DNA of 64,000 nt, from contig NC_065874.1 in the NCBI RefSeq assembly GCF_933775445.1, positions 18,371,001-18,435,000 on the forward strand, written 5' to 3'. Position 1 is the stretch's first letter; each line of letters opens with the position of its first letter. The stretch comes from Argentina anserina. Taxonomy: Eukaryota > Streptophyta > Magnoliopsida > Rosales > Rosaceae. Below the pieces are notes generated by a model. It did not search any database and had not been told where the DNA came from. It saw nothing but the letters and a program-made list of their open reading frames with translations. Shown here piece by piece: positions 59,891 to 64,000 of this stretch. Made by a program: the position numbers and the translations under genes.

Positions 59891-60496
59891 GAGTCCAATG
59901 TCTGCTCTAACTTTTGTTGTTCTTTCTTCAAGTTCTCAAGAGACTCAAGCATAGACTGACGTTGACTGCGATGTTCTTCAAAACTGGCTCGCAACTTCTT
60001 TGCCTCTTCAATCTCTATTGCAGTCAATTCTGGAATCTCTCGGATTTGACACTTCTTCTGTTCTAGATCAACAAGTCTTGCACTGTGAAGAAAAAGGTAT
60101 GCATCTAGCAAGTCCAACGTCTGCTCTAACATATGTTGTTCTTTCTTCAAGTTCTCAAGGGACTCAAGCATATACTGACGTTGATCAAAAGTATTTTGTC
60201 AAATTTCTTGGGTTGTCGTGATCAAGCGAAGTTCTACAAACGTCTGAACTTAGCTCCTCGTTGCCTGACTTGGGCGGTTGGAAGCTAGTTACTTGGCGAT
60301 TCACTGCGTAAGTGCACTGCGAGATGGGAGTTGAGTTGCCAAAGAATGGAGCTTTAAAAGCGAATGGCCCGGTAAGAGAGGGATATACGGTTAAGGTGGT
60401 GCCATCATGTTGCTCATCTTCAACATCGTCAAGGATAGTGATTGTCCCGTCCTTGAAACTCTTGAAAGCCGTTATGCTGAATGTGATGCGTAAAGC
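59881..60496 (-). pseudogene. Coiled-coil protein fragment of unknown family
   Basis: On the minus strand an open frame from about 60496 to 60185 encodes ALRITFSITAFKSFKDG, TITILDDVEDEQHDG and a neutral stretch ending NLTKYF then TGA. One base shift joins it to a second frame ending at 59881, which encodes a heptad-like coiled coil (SLENLKKEQHMLEQTLDLL, then KKLRASFEEHRSQRQSML and again SLENLKKEQQKLEQTLDSL). The repeated 78-bp unit lies at 59886-59963 and 60107-60185. The family was not recognised. It looks like exons of a plant gene carried by repeats. The first part overlaps the start of the 116-bp array. Confidence 0.5.
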
Positions 60497-61034
60497 CTAA
60501 AACGCTTTTATTGAGTGCTGTCAAGTCTATGAAATGAAAACAGTCAAGCGATTAGGTCGTTTACGTTCTTCAAACTCTTGAAAGCCGTCATGGTGAATGT
60601 GATGCATAAAGCCTAAAACGTTTTTATTGAGTGCCGTCAAGTCTATGAAATGAAAGCAATCAAGCGATTAGGTCATTTACGTTCTTCAAACTCTTGAAAG
60701 CCGCCATGGTGAATGTGATGCGTAAAGCCTAAAACGTTTTTATTGAGTGCTGTCAAGTCTATGAATTGACAGTAGTCAAGCGATTAGGTCGTTTACGTTC
60801 TTCAAACTCTTGAAAGCCGCCATGGTGAATGTGATGCGTAAAGCCTAAAACGCTTTTATTGAGTGCTGGCAAGTCTATGAATTGACAACAGTCAAGCGAT
60901 TAGGTCGTTTATGTTCTTTAAACTCTTGAAAGCCGTCATGGTGAATGTGATGCGTAAAGCCTAAAACGTTTTTATTGAGTGCTGGCAAGTCTATGAATTG
61001 ACAGCAGTCAAGCGATTAGTTCTTTTACGTTCTT
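60455..61034. repeat. 116-bp tandem array, five units
   Basis: Exact 116-bp spacing at 60455, 60571, 60687, 60803 and 60919, anchored at AAACTCTTGAAAGCCG. Units carry ATGGTGAATGTGATGCGTAA, GCCTAAAACG, TTTTTATTGAGTGC and CAAGCGATTAGGTCGTTTAC. They differ by a few substitutions. The leftmost unit runs into the minus-strand coiled-coil fragment, so the array appears to amplify its exon edge. Confidence 0.95.
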
Positions 61035-61280
61035 CAAATCCGCCGAAAATCAAGGCGTGTCGAAAGCTGTCAAATCACTCGTTCTTCATCAAGCCCAAAT
61101 CCAAACTCAAGTCTACGAAGAATCATTAAGCTACTAAATCGCTAGTTCTTCATCAAATCCAAATTCAAACTCAAGTTCTTAAGATCAAGTGCCTCTGAGT
61201 ACGGGCTTGCTTCCAATTATTTTATTTGTGGGAGGTCCAATTATTATTATTTTAACTTCTTTCTTCTCCTCCTGCTTTTA

Positions 61281-61376
61281 GTCTTCCTCAATTAGTGAAA
61301 CTACACTTGCTGTATTTCAAAACAGAAAGACACTAACTGAACTTGGGTGATTGTCTTCCTCAGTTAGTGAAACTAC
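61281..61376. repeat. Short direct repeat
   Basis: GTCTTCCTCARTTAGTGAAA followed by CTACACTTGCT occurs twice, near 61280 and 61352, 72 bp apart. The remainder of 61035-61730 shows no gene. Confidence 0.8.
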
Positions 61377-61734
61377 ACTTGCTCATCACAACTACTTTTA
61401 GTCTTCTCCCCTCTATATTCATATCCGCACCACCTCCAATTTCTTTCTGTTTGTCAATTGTTGGAGACCTATATTTGTTCATTGAGCACCGTGCTTTGAT
61501 TTATTCAATCTAAGCATGAGAGCGGTGCTTTGTAATAGGAGCCGCATCCTGCCACAAGAGGATTCATAGATACCTGAGAACATTTTTTTTGTTTAGTGCT
61601 CTGGAAGGTACACTGGACTTTAGAGCAGGGTATTTAGTTTTCTATGGTGGTTAACAGGAAGCATGGATCGTTGTGGCTTTCTGTGGTGTAATTGTGTATC
61701 GGTTCTGTATTTGGTTTTGTAGAATCGGAAGGTA

Positions 61735-62060
61735 GTGAAGAGTATCAGTAGTCACCGTAGTGTATCCATAGTAACCAGAGAACCATAGTACCAATAGTAA
61801 GTTAGTAACCAAGAAAACCAAGGTAACCAAGAGAACCAGAACATAGCAACCGTAGTATCATAGAGAACCAGGTACTCCGAAGTAACCAGAAAACCAGAGT
61901 ATCGATTGTAACCAGAGAACCAAGAGCCATAGTAACTAGAACCATAGTAACCGAGAGCCAAGTAAACAAGAGGCAAGTAACCATAGTAAACATAGCTAGG
62001 TAACAAGAGAACCAGAGTAACCATCGATCATCGTAACAAGAATGTAGTAACCAGGAACAC
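61735..62060. repeat. GTAACC/GAACCA minisatellite
   Basis: Irregular repetition of AGTAACCAAGAGAACCAGAG-like words over about 320 bp. Long frames on the minus strand (tyrosine/leucine/glycine-rich) come only from this composition. Confidence 0.85.
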
Positions 62061-64000
62061 AAAGAACCATCCTCGAGGGATTATGAAGGCAACAAGGCCT
62101 TTAGTAACAGAACTGTAACAAAAACAAGAGAACGAAGAGAGGACATCGTTCGACCTTTTGTAAAGAACGAACTTTGTCTTCTGGTATCTTTGCAAGGTCT
62201 CTGTATCTCGTCTCCCTTCTCTCATTTTTTCCTCACGGTGGTATTGCTCCAGAAGTTCTTCCCTCCACCCAGTGGAGGTTCACATATATGTGCTTTACCG
62301 GCACGTGAATACTACTCCCTAACAGAATTAAGCCACTCAACAGAAAATGGTCCAAGAGTACCAGTAAGAAGAAGTCAAAATTATCAGAGCCCACACCAAA
62401 TGGCAAAAGGTCTCCATGAAGCCAAAGACCTGCAAATTTGCAATTCATGAACCAAAAGCCCATGTTTCCTGACTTTCCTCCAATAACAAGTAATTAAACA
62501 TACCCATTAATTAGTTATCTTTCTCAATAACAGTCTGATCTGAGACTGTAGAAGAAATAACATAATAACCCAAATTAATACTCCGGAAAAACGGTCTTGG
62601 GTTCCGAAATCATGACTAAATTTCTCAATAGCAGTCTGATTGGATTGAGTTTTGTTTCACTTCCACTCTGAGTCAATGATTTACATAGAAGAAAGTGAGG
62701 GAGTTGTTGAAGAATTTCAAAATTCAAGAGGCTGATTTCACATTCCCAATTCTGGACAAGCTCGATCTCGATCTCTAGTACATGTGCTCTCCAACCTCGA
62801 TCATCACTAATTTTCAACTCACTTCCTCATTGCTCTCCGACTTCCTTGAAGTTCCTCGCCAAAGTTCAGCTTCCATCAACAGTTCAACACCAGAGGCGAA
62901 CCTAAGAGAGAGCAGTCACAGCTTCTGCTGGGCAGAATTTGAATGGGTCAGTTGTGTTTTTAAATTTCTGCTGGGTAGGCTTTGAGAAAGATAGGAAGGA
63001 GAGAGTGAGAAGTTAATAATTAATGGGGGGGAAAGAGAGAGAAAAACATATATGGTCAGTGTTTGTGATTGATTGCAATTCTATTATTTTCCAATCTGAA
63101 CTGATTAAATATGTTATTAATTATAAGAAAATAATTGTTGTCGAGTCATAATACGTACTCCATCCAAACAGTGAGAAAAAGCTACACATTCTAACTTGAA
63201 TTACTGCCAAAAATGAACTATTAGTACCTACATCCCATGAATTGTAATTTCCAACTACTTTAATCCTATTTTCTGATTTTTGTTTACCAAATTCATGAAA
63301 TATTGAAGACTTATTATGTAGATCTAGTGAGTGTTGAGGAGATTGTCTTACATTTTCTTTTTTCAGTCCAACTTAAATTTCTATACACAAACCTTAATTT
63401 TGGATTTTTTGATGTATACTAGATAAAAATCGCATTTTGACTTATCAAAAATTTTAATCATTCTTGATTTTTTGTAAAAACAATTTCCGCTCACCTATCT
63501 TTCAGACCGTAGATCCGCCACTGTTCAACACTAATATTGATTGGAAGGAGACCCCAAAAGGCCAAGTACTCAATAATGACATTCTGGATCGGAAGAAAGA
63601 AGAGGTGGTGATTCCTTGAATAGAGATTGAACCCATGACAGGCTCCTCCCCATTCTTCCCAAGCTCAAATGAAGATTATCTTTGAATTGTGCCTTCAGCT
63701 CCTCTATTAACAGACCAGTCCCAACAATTTATCTTATATTTTCTATGAATTTTGTCTCCATATGGGTATTGAATTACATGAACCGAAGGATTAAGGGAAT
63801 CATCGTTCAATTAAGATTATGGTGAAAGCCACATTAGCTTGCAGCCAACACAAGGGTTAGAGCCACATGGCTGCAATTGTGATAAGATAAGATTTTTCTG
63901 TTGTAATTTTATGGGACTGGTAATTTTATGGGTTTTGAGCTAATTATAATGGCTTTATGTAGAAAATATTTACAAAATATCGAAACTTAATTAGGTGGAC
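62061..64000. other. No recognisable gene
   Basis: Several frames of 60-90 codons exist (62190-62450 plus, 62575-62817 minus, 62782-62985 plus), but none shows a family motif or splice-supported continuation. TCTCAATA(A/G)CAGTCTGAT occurs twice (62521 and 62621). Confidence 0.45.

Noticed and set aside
61752..62062. Tyrosine/leucine-rich minus-strand frames that look membrane-like
   Set aside because: They arise from the GTAACC/GAACCA minisatellite.
62782..62985. Plus-strand frame starting MCSPTSIITNF as a possible first exon
   Set aside because: No recognised motif, donor site support or downstream exon seen before the window end.

Overview
The window is nuclear DNA of a eudicot plant. It carries two intron-containing aluminium-activated malate transporter (ALMT) genes with GT-AG introns, and most of the rest is layered transposable elements: Ty3/gypsy of the Athila and Tekay types, Ty1/copia, LINEs with DUF4283-type ORF1, hAT elements and MITEs. 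No prokaryotic operons, CRISPR arrays or phage genes were seen. The species cannot be fixed from sequence alone; the element set would fit a woody or rosaceous dicot, which is a guess.

Layout. 1-8520 is the 3' part of an Athila-lineage retrotransposon with a nearly intact gag-pol and a 3' LTR. 8521-21255 is a nest. An old antisense Ty1/copia copy is interrupted by an internally deleted Tekay-type chromovirus (13038-18226) and by an 8-bp-TSD DNA transposon (18662-21183) that carries an intron-containing fragment of a FRIGIDA-like gene. 22395-25158 and 25381-27626 are two neighbouring solo LTRs (Tekay and Athila types), each with a perfect 5-bp target duplication. 27632-32198 is intergenic and holds a GA microsatellite, a probable LINE tail and a short relative (30723-31311) of the FRIGIDA-carrying transposon.

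32199-34581 and 41016-45501 hold the ALMT tandem pair on the minus strand. Both reading frames are intact over six exons, giving 478 and 479 residues. Between them lie inverted-repeat elements and LINE debris. In the second copy a 2.1-kb solo LTR, itself carrying a hAT MITE, separates the stop codon from the ancestral AATAAA signal. The first copy preserves the empty site.

47267-48940 is the 3' half of a LINE whose preceding part ends at about 41008, so the ALMT-bearing segment appears to split a LINE. 48945-52360 is a tandem array of about 465-bp units holding another hAT MITE. 52361-57115 is T/G-skewed DNA with no recognisable gene. 57600-59890 is a 12-bp TGTCACA-type repeat containing a 1.9-kb hAT element with a decayed transposase, the likely relative of the MITE at 51865. 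59881-61034 holds a minus-strand coiled-coil gene fragment next to a 116-bp tandem array. 61735-64000 has a minisatellite and then nothing recognisable.

The only genes likely to act in host physiology are the two ALMT genes, predicted malate/anion channels. All other coding sequence is transposon-derived or captured.
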